A stretch of DNA of 64,000 bases, from the NCBI RefSeq assembly GCF_003115775.1, contig NZ_QEES01000002.1:868001-932000 (forward strand), read 5' to 3'. Positions within the stretch are counted from its first letter, which is position 1, and each line of letters begins with the position of its first letter. The stretch is from Cellulomonas sp. WB94. Its GTDB lineage: Bacteria; Actinomycetota; Actinomycetes; Actinomycetales; Cellulomonadaceae. The notes beneath the pieces are model-generated. The model was not told the DNA's origin, searched no databases, and saw only the letters and a program-made list of their open reading frames with translations. Made by a program: the position numbers and the translations under genes. Positions 28,294 through 37,680 of this stretch are shown here, in pieces.

Positions 28294-28600
28294 GGGGGAG
28301 GTCCCGCTCCGCTCCGGCCTGCCCGCCGGATTCCCCGCCGACGTGCCGATCATCGGCGGACGGCTCCTCGAGGCGAAGCAGCTCGACGGCACGACCGCCT
28401 CGGGGTGGACCGTGACGGTGGCTGTCGACGGTGTCGACGGTCTGACCCGCGCGATCGACGCCCTGGGCTACTGGCCGGAGTCGGCCGGCTCCACACAGCT
28501 CGAGGCCCCGACGCCCGACGGCCGGTGGCAGGTCAGGGTCACGGGCAGTCTCACGAGCGACGGCGAGGCCACGGTCGTCTACCTGATCAGCCCGAGCTGA
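28286..28600 (+). pseudogene. 3' remnant of an unidentified extracytoplasmic-type protein
   Basis: In another frame from the sigma fragment, the sequence resumes as coherent protein: GLPAGFPADVPIIGG, then GWTVTVAVDG and a C-terminal beta-rich segment ending at 28600. The phrase (G)LPAGFPADVP resembles a region of actinobacterial lipoprotein-like hypothetical proteins encoded next to such sigma factors. No ribosome-binding site precedes the only internal start (GTG 28343). The simplest reading is a deletion that fused the 5' part of the sigma gene to the 3' part of its neighbour out of frame. Confidence 0.6.
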
Positions 28601-28612
28601 GCAGCCGGCAGG

Positions 28613-28948
28613 TCAGTCTGCGAGCGCCGCGTCGAGCGTCTCGTGGATCGTGAAGACCTGCGTCAGCGCGGTGATCCGGAAGACCTTGAGCAGCCGCTCG
28701 GAGTCGATGACGAGCTGGAGGCGGCCGTCGTGCCCGCGCACCTTCTTCAGCACGCCGACCAGCACACCGAGGCCTGTGGAGTCCATGAACTTCACGGCCG
28801 TGAGGTCGACGACGAGGTCAGTCCGCCCCGACTCGACGAGGTTCGACAGCTGCTCACGCAGCACCGAGGCCGTGTAGACGTCGATCTCGCCCGACACGTC
28901 GACGACGGTCCGGTCACCGACGTCCTTGCTCGTCACGCTGACATCCAT
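28613..28948 (-). CDS. STAS-domain anti-sigma factor antagonist
   Basis: 111-residue single STAS domain (RsbV/SpoIIAA/BldG type). [12 protein letters not shown] contains the phosphorylatable Ser of partner-switching antagonists. Start ATG 28948 follows a strong AAAGGAGG. No cognate anti-sigma kinase or sigma-B-type factor lies beside it; the only sigma sequence nearby is the truncated ECF fragment on the opposite strand. It presumably acts in a partner-switching pathway encoded elsewhere. Confidence 0.92.
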   Translation of the reverse strand: MDVSVTSKDVGDRTVVDVSGEIDVYTASVLREQLSNLVESGRTDLVVDLTAVKFMDSTGLGVLVGVLKKVRGHDGRLQLVIDSERLLKVFRITALTQVFTIHETLDAALAD

Positions 28949-29080
28949 CGATGGCCTCCTTTCGTCGCGCTGGTGAGAAGTCTCCCATCACCCGGCGACG
29001 CCTCCTGACACGCTCGGTCGTTTCACCCGGACGCAGGCAGCCCGGACGACCCTGCAGGGACCGCCCGGCGGCGGGCGCCG

Positions 29081-29770
29081 TCAGCTCGCACGCACCGCAG
29101 CGAGCGCTGCCCGATACTCCGGCGTGGTCCCGTCCGGTCGCACCTCCTGCAGCACGTGCGACCGCACGCCGAGCTTGCGGAGCGTGACCCCGAGCTCGGC
29201 CATGTCGCCCGCCGACAGGACCGTCGGGTCGACCGTCGTCCGCACCTGGACGTCGACGCCCGAGTCGAGCACGAGCCGCAGCGACGTGAACGCCGCGTCG
29301 GCGCTCGCACCCACCCCGGTGATCGCCCTGTAGAGGGCTGCTGGAGCCTTGACGTCGAACCCGACCCAGTCGACGAAGGGCAGCACGGCCGCCAGGCGAC
29401 GCGGGTAGGCGCCCGACGTGTGCAGCCCGACCCCGAACCCCAGGGCGCGGACCTCGCGAGCGGCGTCGAGCAGCCCGTCCTGGCGTGTCGGCTCCCCGCC
29501 CGAGAGCACGAGGCCGTCGAGCAGCCCGTGCCGCCGCGAGAGCAGCCCACGCACGCGCGACCACGGCACCTGCCCGGCCGCTCGCGGGTCGATGAGCTCC
29601 GGGTTCTGGCAGTAGGTGCACTTCCACGGGCAGCCCTGCAGGAACACCGTCGCGACGAGCTTGCCGGGCCAGTCGCACGACGACAGCGGCGTCAGGCCCG
29701 CGATCGCGAGCGAGTCCGCGCCGCCAGTCGCGGCCTGCGGGTGACGCACCGCTCCCGCCGCGTCGGGCAT
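29081..29770 (-). CDS. nrdG: Anaerobic ribonucleotide reductase activating protein (radical SAM)
   Basis: 229 residues. The radical-SAM cluster motif QGCPWKCTYCQNPE (CX3CX2C) lies near residue 45, and LVLSGGEPTRQDG is the SAM-binding region. It installs the glycyl radical on NrdD. I choose ATG 29770 with GGAGG 5 nt upstream; a GTG at 29800 overlapping the nrdD stop as GTGA is the alternative. At about 230 residues it resembles the longer NrdG/PflA-like form rather than the 154-residue E. coli NrdG. Co-transcribed with nrdD under the NrdR box. Confidence 0.93.
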   Translation of the reverse strand: MPDAAGAVRHPQAATGGADSLAIAGLTPLSSCDWPGKLVATVFLQGCPWKCTYCQNPELIDPRAAGQVPWSRVRGLLSRRHGLLDGLVLSGGEPTRQDGLLDAAREVRALGFGVGLHTSGAYPRRLAAVLPFVDWVGFDVKAPAALYRAITGVGASADAAFTSLRLVLDSGVDVQVRTTVDPTVLSAGDMAELGVTLRKLGVRSHVLQEVRPDGTTPEYRAALAAVRAS

Positions 29771-29796
29771 GACGACCTCCGTCACCTGCTCCTCGG

Positions 29797-31623
29797 TCAC
29801 TTCACCCCGGCGGGCTCGCGGAACATCAGGCGCTCGGCGTGCTCGCCCTTCTTGCCGATGTTGAACGAGCTGACCGGACGGTGGTAGCCCATGACGCGCG
29901 TCCAGACCTCGCAGACGACCGGCGCGGCGTCCGGGTGCTCGGCGCTGCAGCGGTCGCACGTCTGGTGCTCGCCCGCGAGGTAGCCGTGGTTCGGGCAGAT
30001 CGAGAACGTCGGCGTCACTGTGATGTACGGCAGCCGGAACGTGGACAGCGACCGGCGCACGAGCTCGCGGCACGCGTCGGGGGTGGAGAGCCGCTCGGAC
30101 ATGTACAGGTGCAGGACCGTCCCGCCCGTGTACTTGCGCTGCAGCTCTTCCTGCCGCTCGAGCGCCTCGAACGGGTCGTCGGTGAAGCCGACGGGCAGCT
30201 GCGAAGAGTTCGTGTAGTACGGGTTGGACTCCGAGCCGGCCTGGAGGATGTCCGCGAACCGCTTCTTGTCCTCCTTGGCGAACCGGTACGTGGTCCCCTC
30301 GGCCGGCGTGGCCTCGAGGTTGAACAGGTGGCCGGTCGCCTCCTGGAACTCGACCATCCGCGCCCGGACGTGGTCCAGCAGCCGGATCGCGAGCGCGTGG
30401 CCGCGCGGGTCCGTGATGTCCACGGGCTCGTCGTCGTCCCGCGTGAAGTTGCGGATCATCTCGTTGATGCCGTTGACGCCGATCGTCGAGAAGTGGTTGT
30501 CGAGCGTGCCGAGGTACCGCTTCGTGTACGGGAACAGACCCTCGTCGATGTACTTCTGGATGACGACACGCTTGACCTCGAGCGAGTCGCGCGCGAGCTC
30601 GAGCAGGTAGTCGAGCTCCTTGATGAGGATCTCCTCGTTGCCCCGGTACAGGTAGCCGAGGCGCGCGCAGTTGATCGTGACGACGCCGAGCGAGCCGGTC
30701 TGCTCGGCCGAGCCGAACAGACCGTTGCCCCGCTTGAGCAGCTCGCGCAGGTCGAGCTGGAGGCGGCAGCACATCGAGCGCACGTCGCCGGGCTGCAGCT
30801 CGGAGTTGATGAAGTTCTGGAAGTACGGCAGGCCGTACTTGGCGGTCATCGCGAACAGCCGCTCCGCATTCTCGGAGTCCCAGTCGAAGTCCTCGGTGAT
30901 GTTGTACGTGGGGATCGGGAACGTGAACACCCGGCCCGACGCGTCACCCGCGGTCATGACCTCGATGTACGCGCGGTTGATCATGTCCATCTCGGCCTGC
31001 AGCTCGCCGTACGTGAAGTCGACGGGCTCCTCGCCGATGAACGGCACCTGGTCGCGCAGGTCGGCCGGGCACACCCAGTCGAACGTGAGGTTCGTGAACG
31101 GCGTCTGCGTGCCCCACCGCGACGGCACGTTGAGGTTGTAGACGAGCTCCTGGACGCACTGCAGCACGTCCTTGTACGACAGGTCGTCGAGCCGGACGAA
31201 CGGCGCCATGTACGTGTCGAACGAGCTGAACGCCTGCGCGCCCGCCCACTCGTTCTGCATCGTCCCGAGGAAGTTGACGATCTGCCCGACGGCGGAGCTG
31301 AAATGCTTCGGCGGGCGCGCCTCGACCTTGCCGGGAACGCCGTTGAGGCCTTCCTGGAGGAGCGTCCGCAGCGACCATCCAGCGCAGTAGCCGGCAAACA
31401 TGTCGAGGTCGTGGATGTGCAGGTCGCCCTCGCGGTGCGCGCGCCCGATCTCCGGGGCGTACACGTGGCTGAGCCAGTAGTTCGCGACGACCTTGCCCGC
31501 GGTGTTCAGGATCATCCCGCCCAGCGAGTAGCCCTGGTTCGCGTTCGCATTGACGCGCCAGTCACTGCGGTCGAGGTATTCATCGATCGACGTACCGACC
31601 TCGACGACGGGCAGATGATCCAT
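29797..31623 (-). CDS. nrdD: Anaerobic ribonucleoside-triphosphate reductase (class III)
   Basis: 608 residues. The glycyl-radical motif RVMGYHRP is near the C-terminus (Gly579), preceded by the zinc site CPNHGYLAGEHQTCDRCS. The 10-stranded barrel core and REGDLHIHDLDMF are typical of NrdD. There is no obvious N-terminal ATP-cone of normal length, suggesting altered or absent allosteric activity control. Start ATG 31623 follows GAGGAG. A GTG at 31665 would extend it, but that codon lies inside the NrdR box, so I reject it. It makes dNTPs without oxygen, implying facultative anaerobiosis. Confidence 0.95.
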   Translation of the reverse strand: MDHLPVVEVGTSIDEYLDRSDWRVNANANQGYSLGGMILNTAGKVVANYWLSHVYAPEIGRAHREGDLHIHDLDMFAGYCAGWSLRTLLQEGLNGVPGKVEARPPKHFSSAVGQIVNFLGTMQNEWAGAQAFSSFDTYMAPFVRLDDLSYKDVLQCVQELVYNLNVPSRWGTQTPFTNLTFDWVCPADLRDQVPFIGEEPVDFTYGELQAEMDMINRAYIEVMTAGDASGRVFTFPIPTYNITEDFDWDSENAERLFAMTAKYGLPYFQNFINSELQPGDVRSMCCRLQLDLRELLKRGNGLFGSAEQTGSLGVVTINCARLGYLYRGNEEILIKELDYLLELARDSLEVKRVVIQKYIDEGLFPYTKRYLGTLDNHFSTIGVNGINEMIRNFTRDDDEPVDITDPRGHALAIRLLDHVRARMVEFQEATGHLFNLEATPAEGTTYRFAKEDKKRFADILQAGSESNPYYTNSSQLPVGFTDDPFEALERQEELQRKYTGGTVLHLYMSERLSTPDACRELVRRSLSTFRLPYITVTPTFSICPNHGYLAGEHQTCDRCSAEHPDAAPVVCEVWTRVMGYHRPVSSFNIGKKGEHAERLMFREPAGVK

Positions 31624-31661
31624 GACGCGCGACTCCTCTTCGAGCGACGTCCGCTTTGTCC

Positions 31662-31677
31662 CCACTATATCTTGTGG
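31662..31677 (-). promoter_or_regulatory. nrdR box: NrdR box upstream of nrdDG
   Basis: CCACTATATCTTGTGG on the plus strand, matching the 16-bp NrdR consensus (aCACwATATaTwGTGt) at nearly every conserved position. It lies about 40 bp before the nrdD start. Genes for nrdR and the aerobic reductase are not in the window. Confidence 0.85.
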
Positions 31678-31968
31678 TCATCGCAGCGTCGAGCAACTAG
31701 ATGTGCCATTTCTATGCCGTATGGGCGTAACGCGGGCGGGACCTTGGTCCCTCGCGCCAGCCGCGTGCCGGGGGTTGACGCGCCACCTCGCGCTGAACTC
31801 ACCCGCCACGCCCGGCGTGTCGCGGACGACGCGCGGAGACGCCTGTCCCTCGGCACCGCCGACCCCCGTCGACATGTGCGTCGCACGACCGTCCCCGCGG
31901 CGATGCGGACCGCGCTGGGGCATCCGTGGGGCACAGGTCAGCCCGCCGCCGGGTGCGAGGATGGCCGC
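31678..31968. other. Intergenic region between nrdD and the helicase gene
   Basis: Divergent promoter region. Bases 31680-31730 are AT-richer than the surroundings and contain CAACTAGATGTGC, a possible weak second NrdR half-pair. From about 31730 to the helicase start the sequence is GC-rich, with several short open frames lacking ribosome-binding sites. An in-frame ATG at 31903 could extend the helicase but has no such site either. Nothing else recognised. Confidence 0.5.
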
Positions 31969-34728
31969 GTGGTCGGAACCGGTGAGCTGCTGGACGTGCT
32001 GCTCGCCGGCGGGCTCCGCGCCGATCGGGTGACGCACGTCGAACGACTGCCCGCCCGACCCGGCGAGCAGGTCGACTGGCCCGCCTGGGCGGACACCGAC
32101 CTCGTCGCCGGGTACCGGTCGCTCGGCGTGACGCGGCCGTGGCGTCACCAGGTCGAGGCGGCCGACGCAGCCTGGTCCGGCCGGCACACGGTCCTTGCCA
32201 CCTCGACCGGATCGGGCAAGTCGCTCGCGTTCTGGCTCCCGTCGCTGACCGCCGTGCGTGCCGACGTCGCCGCAGCCGCGCTCGACCCCGGGCGCATCGA
32301 GACCGTCGGACGCCGCGGCTCCGTGCTCTACCTGTGCCCGACCAAGGCCCTCGCCGCCGACCAGCTCGTCAGCGTCGAGAAGCTCCTGACCGCCGGCCAT
32401 GCCCGCGACGTCCGGGTCGCGACGTGCGACGGCGACACCGGGTTCGACGAGCGCCGGTGGGTGCAGCAGTACGGCGACGTCGTCCTGACCAACCCCGACT
32501 TCCTCCACTTCGCCCTGCTGCCGAACCACCGGCGGTGGGCGCGGCTGCTCGGGTCGCTGCGGTACGTGGTCGTCGACGAGTGCCACGCGTACCGGGGGGT
32601 GTTCGGCGCCCACGTCGCGGAGGTGCTGCGGCGGCTCCAACGGCTCGCGGCGTCGTACCAGTCCGGATCTGCCGGCGGCGTGACTGCTCCCGGGGGACTG
32701 GCCGGCGGCACCTCACGAGGACCCGTCGGGGCGACGACAGCCTCGGGCGGGCGAGCCCCGCGGCGCGGGCCCGTGTTCCTGCTCGCGTCCGCGACGACGT
32801 CCGACCCCGCCGCGAGCGCCGCACGCCTGCTCGGGGTCAGCCCCGACGACGTGACCGCCGTGACCGCCGACACCTCGCCCGCCGGCCGCAAGACGTTCGT
32901 CCTGTGGCAGCCGCCGGAGATCCCCGGTGAGCGGGCCGCACTCCTCGACGACGAGGACCCCTGGGCCGTACCGCTCCCCCTGCCGCCGGTCGACCGGGAC
33001 GCGCTCGACGACGCCACCGGCTCGCCGGGGACCGGTGACTCGGCAGGTTTCGACCCGTCGGTGGCGGTCGGCGGCTCCGCGGGGCTCGTCGGCGCAGCCG
33101 GGGTCGACGGCTTCGCAGGGCTGGACGCCTCCGCCGGGGTCGGCCGCCCCGCAGGGCTGGGCGTCATGGCTCCACTCGAGCCGACCGAGGGTTCCGGACC
33201 GCTCGGCACGGGCGAGCGAATCGTCGCCGACGAGCCCGACCGCCCCCGCCGGTCGGCCACGGCCGAGGTGGCCGACCTGCTCGCCGACCTCACAGCCGCG
33301 GGCGCCCGGACCCTGGCGTTCACCCGCTCGCGCCGGGCGGCCGAGTCGGTCGCGACCGTGACCCAGTCGCACCTGCGCGAGATCGACGACTCGCTCGCAG
33401 GCACGGTCGCGGCGTACCGCGGCGGGTACCTGCCCGAGGAGCGGCGCGCACTCGAGGCCGCGATCAGGGACGGACGGTTGCGGGCCCTCGCGACGACCAA
33501 CGCGCTCGAGCTCGGCGTCGACATCACGGGCCTGGATGCCGTGCTCATCGCCGGCTGGCCCGGGACGCGGGTCTCGCTGTGGCAGCAGGCCGGGCGGGCG
33601 GGCAGGGCGGGCTCGGAGGGGCTGGTCGCGCTGGTCGCGCGCGAGGACCCGCTCGACACGTACCTCGTGCACCATCCCGAGGCGATCTTCGACACCCCGG
33701 TCGAGGCGACAGTGTTCGACCCGACCAATCCGTACGTGCTGGCACCGCACCTGTGCGCGGCCGCCGCCGAGCTGCCGCTCCGCACCGAGGACCTGCCGCT
33801 GTTCGGACCGGGCACGCGCGAGCTCCTCGACGTGCTCGTCGAGCGCGGCGCCCTCCGCCGCCGGCCGTCGGGCTGGTACTGGACGCACGCCGATCCCGCA
33901 TCGCGGCTGACCGACCTGCGCGGCACCGGCGGCTACCCCGTCCGCGTCATCGAGACGACGACGGGCCGCGTGCTCGGGACGGTGGACGCCGCGGCAGCCG
34001 ACTCGACCGTGCACCCCGGTGCGGTGTACGTGCACCAGGGCGCCACCTACGTGGTCGACGAGCTGCGTCTCGACGACGACGTCGCGTTCGTCGGACGGCG
34101 CGACGTCGACTACGGCACCTGGGCCCGCTGGCTGACCTCGACGGAGATCACGTCGGTCACCTCCGAGCTGCAGTGGGGACCGGTGACCTGGGGGTTCGGG
34201 ACCGTCGACGTCACGACGCAGGTCATGAACTATCAGCGCAAGCACATCCCCGACTTCCAGGTGATCGGCACCGAGGAGCTCGAGCTGCCGGCGCGGACCC
34301 TTGCCACGACAGCCGTGTGGTGGACCGCCCCCGAGTCAGTGCTGGAGGCCGCCGGCGTCACCGCCGAGCTCGCCCCGGGCGCGCTGCATGCCGCCGAGCA
34401 CGCGTCCATCGGACTCCTTCCTCTTCTGGCGACGTGCGACCGCTGGGACCTCGGCGGCCTGTCGACCGAGCTGCACACCGACACCGGTCAGGCCACCGTG
34501 TTCGTCCACGACGCCTACCCGGGCGGCGCGGGGTTCGCCGAGCGCGGCTTCGCCCTGGGTGCGACCTGGCTGCGCGCCACCCGCGACGCGATCGCGGGCT
34601 GCCGCTGCGCGAACGGCTGCCCCGCCTGCGTGCAGTCGCCGAAGTGCGGCAACTCGAACCACCCGCTCGAGAAGGCGGCGGCCGTCCGCCTGCTCGACGC
34701 GGTGCTCGCGCACGCACCGCACGGCTGA
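31969..34728 (+). CDS. DEAD/DEAH-box helicase with C-terminal DUF1998-type Cys cluster (MrfA/YprA-like)
   Basis: 919 residues. Start GTG 31969 has GAGG 8 nt upstream. Motif I is ATSTGSGKSLAFWLP, motif II VVDECHAY (DECH), then motif III LLASATTSDP; domain 2 includes TNALELGVDITGLDAV and QQAGRAGRAGS. The C-terminal domain ends with CRCANGCPACVQSPKCGNSN, the four-Cys cluster of DUF1998 helicases, of which B. subtilis MrfA repairs mitomycin damage. Two Gly/Ala-rich low-complexity inserts interrupt the motor (about residues 230-265 and 347-415). In mycobacteria the homologue Rv3649 also lies near the Tad-like cluster. A DNA-repair role is inferred from MrfA. Confidence 0.9.
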   Translation: MVGTGELLDVLLAGGLRADRVTHVERLPARPGEQVDWPAWADTDLVAGYRSLGVTRPWRHQVEAADAAWSGRHTVLATSTGSGKSLAFWLPSLTAVRADVAAAALDPGRIETVGRRGSVLYLCPTKALAADQLVSVEKLLTAGHARDVRVATCDGDTGFDERRWVQQYGDVVLTNPDFLHFALLPNHRRWARLLGSLRYVVVDECHAYRGVFGAHVAEVLRRLQRLAASYQSGSAGGVTAPGGLAGGTSRGPVGATTASGGRAPRRGPVFLLASATTSDPAASAARLLGVSPDDVTAVTADTSPAGRKTFVLWQPPEIPGERAALLDDEDPWAVPLPLPPVDRDALDDATGSPGTGDSAGFDPSVAVGGSAGLVGAAGVDGFAGLDASAGVGRPAGLGVMAPLEPTEGSGPLGTGERIVADEPDRPRRSATAEVADLLADLTAAGARTLAFTRSRRAAESVATVTQSHLREIDDSLAGTVAAYRGGYLPEERRALEAAIRDGRLRALATTNALELGVDITGLDAVLIAGWPGTRVSLWQQAGRAGRAGSEGLVALVAREDPLDTYLVHHPEAIFDTPVEATVFDPTNPYVLAPHLCAAAAELPLRTEDLPLFGPGTRELLDVLVERGALRRRPSGWYWTHADPASRLTDLRGTGGYPVRVIETTTGRVLGTVDAAAADSTVHPGAVYVHQGATYVVDELRLDDDVAFVGRRDVDYGTWARWLTSTEITSVTSELQWGPVTWGFGTVDVTTQVMNYQRKHIPDFQVIGTEELELPARTLATTAVWWTAPESVLEAAGVTAELAPGALHAAEHASIGLLPLLATCDRWDLGGLSTELHTDTGQATVFVHDAYPGGAGFAERGFALGATWLRATRDAIAGCRCANGCPACVQSPKCGNSNHPLEKAAAVRLLDAVLAHAPHG

Positions 34729-34790
34729 CGCCGGTCTGCAGCGGATGCACCGCACGGCTGACGCCGGCAGCCCCGGACGTTCGCTGCTGC

Positions 34791-35279
34791 TCAGCGGGCC
34801 GAGCGCGGACCGGCACGCGCCTGCGCCGTCGCCGCCCCCGCCGCGGCCCGACGGCTCGTCGCGACGCGCAGCACGCCACCGGGCTCGCTCACGCACGCTG
34901 TCATCTGCGCGCCGTTCCGCCGGGCCGCCTCGGCGGCCGTCGCACAGGCGGCAGACTCGGACGACGCCGTCGTCGCACCCCGCCCGGCACCTCCCCTGCC
35001 CGAGTCCTCGACCGCCGCCCGCAGGAGCTGCGAAGCACCGGCGAGCGCGGCGAGGTCCGCCGCCGCCTGCGCCTGTCCGCGTGCCGCCTGGGCGCCGGCG
35101 AGGAGGCCGAGCGCGGTCGTCACGACCAGGACCACCGCGATGACCGCGAGCGCGAGTACGGTCCCGGATCCGCGGTCGCCGGCACCGTCACGAACCCCTG
35201 AGCGGCGAGGGGGCGCTGAACTACGAGCGGGCGCTGAGCCGAGACGAGCACCAGCACCAACACCGGCAGCACCCGTCAC
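34791..35279 (-). CDS. Rv3654c-family TadE/TadG-like protein
   Basis: 162 residues. GTG 35279 overlaps the stop of the upstream TadE-like gene (GTGA). After about 40 residues, DRGSGTVLALAVIAVVLVVTTAL marks the prepilin-like junction and single transmembrane helix. The Ala-rich exported part AQAAADLAALAGASQLL is typical of the Rv3654c family of pseudopilins. The C-terminal third is Ala/Arg-rich. It is the last gene of the Tad/Flp operon and convergent with the helicase gene. Probably a minor pilin of the secretion/pilus system. Confidence 0.78.
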   Translation of the reverse strand: MTGAAGVGAGARLGSAPARSSAPPRRSGVRDGAGDRGSGTVLALAVIAVVLVVTTALGLLAGAQAARGQAQAAADLAALAGASQLLRAAVEDSGRGGAGRGATTASSESAACATAAEAARRNGAQMTACVSEPGGVLRVATSRRAAAGAATAQARAGPRSAR

Positions 35280-35617
35280 GGCTCCGCCAGGGCGACCGCG
35301 CTCGCGGCGGCCCTGAGCGGGGCGCCGCCGAGAGGACCGGACGCGACGGCCCGGCTGACCGTCACGGTGACCCAGTCGCCGTCGTGGCTGAGGACGACCC
35401 GCGCACCCGCGCCGGCGAGCCTCGTGGCGGTCGCCGTCACGGTTGCGGTCGACTCGCCGAGCGCCGCCGCTCGGGCCCCCGCCCGTGCGGCATCCGCGCA
35501 ACGGAGCTGAGCACTCGCGGACGCTGCCAGCACGAGGACCACGGCGATCAGCAGGACCACGGCGGGCAGGGCGACGGCAAGCTCCGCCGTCGCACTGCCA
35601 CGCTCCGCGTCCCGCAT
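35276..35617 (-). CDS. TadE-like minor pilin (Rv3655c-like)
   Basis: 113 residues. Short basic leader MRDAERG, then SATAELAVALPAVVLLIAVV, a class III prepilin-like site and transmembrane helix, followed by an extracytoplasmic domain. A GTG at 35695 in the same frame would add 26 residues and has AGAAGG upstream; I keep the shorter form with low confidence in the start. It overlaps the next gene by 4 bp. Likely pseudopilin of the Flp apparatus encoded by this cluster. Confidence 0.78.
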   Translation of the reverse strand: MRDAERGSATAELAVALPAVVLLIAVVLVLAASASAQLRCADAARAGARAAALGESTATVTATATRLAGAGARVVLSHDGDWVTVTVSRAVASGPLGGAPLRAAASAVALAEP

Positions 35618-35709
35618 CCCCGGGGACCGCCGGCTCCTCGGTGCTGCGATCGACCGCCGCTCCGCCGGCGGTGGCGTGCCCCGGGGCCAGCTCACGCAGC
35701 CGCGCCTTC

Positions 35710-36120
<411 letters not shown>

Positions 36121-36260
36121 GTGACTCTCCCTCGTTCGTCGGACCCTCCGACTGAGCGCCCGTCGGACCCGACGATCCGCGCTCCAGACCCGCGCCCGGA
36201 CGGTCGCGGCGCCAGACCGTGCGCCGCCGCGGCCTCCGACGGGCTGTGGGTGGACGGACC

Positions 36261-36875
36261 TCACAGCGTGAGACCGCTCGCGAGCGACACCAGCACCGGC
36301 ACCAGCCCGAGCAGGACGAACGCTGGCAGGAAGCAGAGTCCGAGCGGCAGCACGAGGTGCACCCCCAGGCGCCCGGCGGCCTCGCGCGCGTCCCGACGCC
36401 GATCCCGGCGGACCGCACCCGCTCGCGCCCGCAGGGCGGGGCCAGGGGCGGCGCCCTGCACCCAGGAGGCCTCGAGGCACTCGGCGATCGGTCGGAGGTC
36501 GTCCGAGGTCGCCGCCCAGGCGGCGGTCCACGGGGCGCCGAGCAGGAGCTCGACGGACACCCGGGTGAGCCGTTCACCGTCGGCACCCCTGACCGCCTCA
36601 CCCACTGCCTCGAGGGCCCGCGGGACGCCCGCGCCCGCGGTCACTGCCATGTCCAGGAGGTCGAGCAGCAGCACGACGTCCCGGCACGGTTCGGCGCGGT
36701 CGTGCCGAGGGCCGCGCCAACCCTGCCGGGGCCCGCGACCGCTGGGGGCGCCCAGCGCAGCCCGACCGGGCGCTCGGACAGCAGCGAGCCGGCCACCGCT
36801 CCCTCCGCGCCACGGCACCGTGGCTCCAGCGAGCAGCCCACTGACCTCGAGCGCGAGGACGAGGACCGACGTCAC
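36261..36875 (-). CDS. Type II secretion F / TadC-like membrane protein
   Basis: 204 residues from GTG 36875. Membrane segments lie at the N-terminus (SVLVLALEVSGLLAG) and C-terminus (LVLPLGLCFLPAFVLLGLVP), flanking a cytoplasmic helical domain beginning LLLDLLDMAVTAGAGVPRAL, which is the T2SSF pattern. It is shorter than proteobacterial TadC (about 300), as in mycobacterial Rv3657c. It partners the TadB-like protein upstream and the TadA ATPase to assemble Flp-type pilins. Confidence 0.82.
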   Translation of the reverse strand: MTSVLVLALEVSGLLAGATVPWRGGSGGRLAAVRAPGRAALGAPSGRGPRQGWRGPRHDRAEPCRDVVLLLDLLDMAVTAGAGVPRALEAVGEAVRGADGERLTRVSVELLLGAPWTAAWAATSDDLRPIAECLEASWVQGAAPGPALRARAGAVRRDRRRDAREAAGRLGVHLVLPLGLCFLPAFVLLGLVPVLVSLASGLTL

Positions 36876-36903
36876 GACACACCCCGCACGACCGGCTGAC
36901 CGC

Positions 36904-37680
36904 TCATGCGCTGCCCGCGTGCATCGCCCGAGACACCAGACGCCCCGTCCAGCGGCGGCCGCCGAGCAGCAGCAGCCCACCGATGACGGCCGAGGTGGTT
37001 CCCGCCCCGCCGCGCAGCACCACGCCCACCGGATCGGCCCCCAGCGCGAACCCGAGGCCGATCCCCAGGAACGGCAGCCAGCCGAGAAGCGTGGCGGTCG
37101 ACCTTGGCCCGGAGAGCGCGGCACGACGCTCGCCCTCGACCTCGTCGTCGGCGACGATCGACTCGGCCACCCGGTCGAGCACCGGCGCCAGCGGGGCACC
37201 CAGCGCTGCGGCCAGGCGTCCAGCGGCGACGACCGCCTCCGCGCGGCGTTCGAGAGCTGCCCGCCGGGGCGAGCGACCACCGGAGCGCGTGGCCGAGACG
37301 AACGGCACCCGGGCCAGCAGGGCCTCGGTGCGAGCGGCGAGCCGTCCGGAGCCGGGTTCACTGGTCGCCGCGAGGAGGTCGTCGACCGTGGGCACCCCGT
37401 CCGGCCCGACCGGGCAGCCCAGCACGGCGCGCCACGCCGACGCAGGCGGCTGACCGGAACGGAGCGCGGAGCTGACGGCTGTGACGGCGCCTGACAGCGA
37501 GGGGACCGAGGAGCCGTCCGGCTCTCCGGCGAACCCGCGGGGACGTCGCGTCCCGGCCCCGTCACGTCCGCCGCGTCGTAGCGCGGGCGGCCCGCCGGCC
37601 AGAGCCTCAGGGCTGCGGCCCCGCGGACCGAGCGCGCCGAGCGCAGCCGCCGCGACCAGGAGCCCGACGAGCGCGCTCAT
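36904..37680 (-). CDS. Type II secretion F / TadB-like membrane protein
   Basis: 258 residues from ATG 37680, overlapping the tadA stop by 4 bp. An N-terminal helix (SALVGLLVAAAALGAL) is followed by a T2SSF domain with VTAVSSALRSGQPPASAWRA and further membrane segments near the C-terminus (LLGWLPFLGIGLGFALG). Gene order tadA, tadB-like, tadC-like, pilin matches Rv3659c to Rv3656c of M. tuberculosis. Inner-membrane platform of the pilus machine. Confidence 0.84.
   Translation of the reverse strand: MSALVGLLVAAAALGALGPRGRSPEALAGGPPALRRGGRDGAGTRRPRGFAGEPDGSSVPSLSGAVTAVSSALRSGQPPASAWRAVLGCPVGPDGVPTVDDLLAATSEPGSGRLAARTEALLARVPFVSATRSGGRSPRRAALERRAEAVVAAGRLAAALGAPLAPVLDRVAESIVADDEVEGERRAALSGPRSTATLLGWLPFLGIGLGFALGADPVGVVLRGGAGTTSAVIGGLLLLGGRRWTGRLVSRAMHAGSA

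Noticed and set aside
31691-31706. A full second NrdR box
   Set aside because: The outer half-sites match, but the central ATATAT core is absent, so it is listed only as a possibility.
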